Position numbers and translations under genes: made by a program
The notes under the pieces: generated by a model
Told to the model about the DNA's origin: nothing
The model's input: only the letters and a program-made list of their open reading frames with translations
The model's database searches: none
Shown: piece by piece, positions 6,144-7,562 of the stretch
Layout of the letters: each line of letters begins with the position of its first letter
Numbering within the stretch: position 1 is the first letter of the stretch
NCBI GenBank assembly: GCA_030593645.1
Contig: JAUVGT010000241.1
Span: 1 to 7,562, forward strand
Source of the DNA: Deltaproteobacteria bacterium
Lineage (GTDB): Bacteria; Desulfobacterota; Desulfobacteria; Desulfobacterales; JAUVGT01
Direction of reading: 5' to 3'
Length of the DNA: 7,562 bases

Positions 6144-7427
6144 ATGATCTCTACAAAAAGGTATGTCTTCATAATCTCAGCTATAATATTTTTAACATAT
6201 GCCCTTCCTGGTCTGGCCGGTGCCGCTGTTGAATTTTCCGCGGACATGACAGAGAAAAAGGATGGTATGACTTCCAGTGGAAAAATCTATGTGAAAGAAA
6301 AAAAATATCGCTGGGAAAAAAGCACAAATAAACAAAAGGTTATCGTTATTGTCGATAAAGAGAAAAAGGTTACAAATATTCTGAATCCAAAAGAAAAAAA
6401 ATATTTGAGGCTGCAGGAGGGAGATATCCGATGCCTTTCCAACGATCCTTTTCAAACGGCTGGGTATGTCGTCGACAAATATATAACGAAGACGATTAAA
6501 TATAAAACCAAAACCCTTGGGAATGAAAGCGTTGAGGGTTTCGTCTGCCAAAAACTGGAGACTTATAATCAAGGCTATAAAATCATGACCCAATGGGTAT
6601 CCGATGAACTCGCCTTTCCTATTAAAATCATTATACATCAGGATGAAAAAGAGACGATCATTAAATTATCCAACATCAAAAAAGAAACCCTTCAGGATAA
6701 ACTCTTTTCCATACCGTCAAGCTTCACTCAAATGGAAGATCCATATTTAGCCGTAAAACGAAAAGAAGCCGCTATGGAAAAAAATGAAACAAACCTGCCG
6801 GCCCTTGTCTCTTTGAAGAATGAGACTGTTCCGTGCATGGTCAAAATAGGAACCGGGGGCGAACTGCGCGTCCCCCTGGATTCCGAACGCTGGACCGAGG
6901 TCGATGTAGTCAATATAAGCAGTGTCAAATCCATAGTCATTGTTGTCCCATATTATAACGGCAGGGCGGTAGAGACTATCGGGGTTTCACCATCGGTACT
7001 GAAGAAAAAGGGGGAGAGAAAAAAATTGAATTTTAATGATCCGTTATTCGCGAACTCGGGAGCTTTCAAGGTAGATGAAGTACGTATCATCGGAGATAAG
7101 GGTCTGATCTATGCCACTATCAGCCAGTGGAATCGGCTTCGCAAAGATTTTTACAATAAAGGAAATCACCAGAGTGGGAAAATAGTATCTCCAGACAAAG
7201 GTTTAACGGTTAAAATTACAGATGATAATCCTTTTGGATCAAAAACAGAAGGGTATTTCCTTGTGCAATCCAACATCAAAAGCAAATCAAAAAAAGTGAA
7301 CTTTGTAATCGAAAACAAAAAAACCAGGGTCTGGAAATACCCCGCCTCTCATAAGATCTTCCGGTTTGATATTATGATAGGCATGGGTGACGGTCGGGTG
7401 AAAATCAGCCTGATTCAACCGAAGTAA
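6144..7427 (+). CDS. Exported protein with DUF4412/LolA-like N-terminal domain and unrecognised C-terminal domain
   Basis: Function not recognised. The 427 residues begin with a Sec signal peptide (KR, then VFIISAIIFLTYALPGLAGA, cleavage near residue 27). Residues about 28-198 read as a beta-rich LolA/DUF4412-like domain: an opening AVEFSADM, a GKIYVKEKKYRWE strand pair, then GNESVEGFVCQKLE and MTQWVSDELAFPIKI, the pattern of proteins reporting or carrying lipid-like ligands. Residues about 215-427 form a second, probably beta-rich region rich in Lys, which I cannot place (features include LRVPLDSERWTEVDVVNISS and FRFDIMIGMGDGRVKISL). Cysteines sit at 97, 135 and 231. There is no lipobox and no second membrane segment, so it should be soluble in the periplasm. 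The frame is open upstream to an ATG at 6030 inside the repeat, giving a basic 38-residue extension; the AGGAG before 6144 argues against that start. It stands alone behind the promoter at 5850. Confidence 0.8.
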   Translation: MISTKRYVFIISAIIFLTYALPGLAGAAVEFSADMTEKKDGMTSSGKIYVKEKKYRWEKSTNKQKVIVIVDKEKKVTNILNPKEKKYLRLQEGDIRCLSNDPFQTAGYVVDKYITKTIKYKTKTLGNESVEGFVCQKLETYNQGYKIMTQWVSDELAFPIKIIIHQDEKETIIKLSNIKKETLQDKLFSIPSSFTQMEDPYLAVKRKEAAMEKNETNLPALVSLKNETVPCMVKIGTGGELRVPLDSERWTEVDVVNISSVKSIVIVVPYYNGRAVETIGVSPSVLKKKGERKKLNFNDPLFANSGAFKVDEVRIIGDKGLIYATISQWNRLRKDFYNKGNHQSGKIVSPDKGLTVKITDDNPFGSKTEGYFLVQSNIKSKSKKVNFVIENKKTRVWKYPASHKIFRFDIMIGMGDGRVKISLIQPK

Positions 7428-7431
7428 AAAT

Positions 7432-7453
7432 CCGGGTCCAAAGGGCCCGGCTT
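7432..7453 (+). terminator. GC-rich hairpin after the exported-protein gene, possible terminator
   Basis: CCGGGTCC (7432-7439) pairs with GGGCCCGG (7443-7450) through one U-G wobble around an AAA loop, 4 nt after the stop codon. It is preceded by AAAAAT and followed by only CTTTG, so the T tract is short and termination may be inefficient. Confidence 0.5.
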
Positions 7454-7460
7454 TGACTTG

Positions 7461-7502
7461 TCCGCCATAGCTTTAGCGGCGGTGGATCACCCCTCTAAGG
7501 GG
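7461..7502. repeat. Palindromic spacer element: TCCGCC/GGCGG pair and CCCCT/AGGGG hairpin
   Basis: TCCGCC (7461-7466) is complementary to GGCGG-T-GGA (7478-7486, one bulged T). CCCCT-CTA-AGGGG (7490-7502) is a perfect 5-bp hairpin. The first resembles the 15-bp palindrome at 6064-6078. Together they look like a REP-type dispersed element rather than a gene-specific signal. Confidence 0.5.
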
Positions 7503-7511
7503 ATTTAACAA

Positions 7512-7548
7512 GTGCCTAAAGTGCGCTAAAGTGACTAAAATGCCTAAA
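7512..7548. repeat. Short tandem repeat, 9-bp unit (GTGCCTAAA)
   Basis: Four consecutive units are seen: GTGCCTAAA, GTGCGCTAAA, GTGACTAAA and ATGCCTAAA. Each differs from the consensus by at most one substitution or one extra base. No open frame or spacer pattern is associated, and the array may end at 7548, after which the sequence changes to GTTAATGAA. Confidence 0.7.
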
Positions 7549-7562
7549 GTTAATGAATCCTG

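Noticed and set aside
6192..6638. 148-codon minus-strand open frame
   Set aside because: It lies wholly opposite the exported-protein gene, has no ribosome binding site of note and its composition is that of a complement of Lys-rich coding sequence.
7512..7548. CRISPR-like array
   Set aside because: Units are 9-10 bp and contiguous with no spacers, so this is a simple tandem repeat.

Overview
The window looks like a chromosomal segment of a Gram-negative, moderately AT-rich bacterium. It encodes a SurA-type periplasmic chaperone, a lipoprotein and two Sec signal peptides, so an outer membrane is implied. The gene order mfd - SurA-N lipoprotein - surA, a SurA with only one parvulin domain, and dispersed palindromic repeats in the spacers fit the Desulfobacterota (Desulfobacterales-like). 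That assignment rests on recalled family patterns, not on a search.

Layout. Bases 1-137 hold a near-palindromic repeat (copy 1) that ends 4 bp after the surA stop codon. Three genes follow on the minus strand and probably form one transcription unit read right to left: mfd (5556-2035), a SurA-N-domain lipoprotein without a PPIase domain (1932-1243), and a SurA-like peptidyl-prolyl isomerase (1158-142). tRNA-Thr(CGU) lies divergently, 27 bp upstream of mfd, on the plus strand (5584-5659), and is followed by a clear intrinsic terminator. The 5660-6143 spacer holds that terminator, a 12-bp palindrome, a near-consensus sigma70 promoter (5850-5877) and a second repeat copy (5894-6091). Copy 2 carries two additional palindromes, one at its apex and one in its right arm. 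A plus-strand exported protein follows (6144-7427), with an N-terminal DUF4412/LolA-like region and an unrecognised C-terminal half. The window ends in a GC-rich hairpin, further palindromes and a short run of 9-bp tandem units.

How the genes work together. Mfd couples repair to transcription in the cytoplasm. The two SurA-family proteins would act on unfolded outer-membrane or secreted proteins in the periplasm, one soluble and one lipid-anchored. The plus-strand protein is also periplasmic, with unknown role. I see no defence system, integrase or transposase. The most unusual content is the repeat family: two direct-orientation copies flank the mfd-surA block and the tRNA, and the second copy lies in the probable 5' leader of the plus-strand gene.
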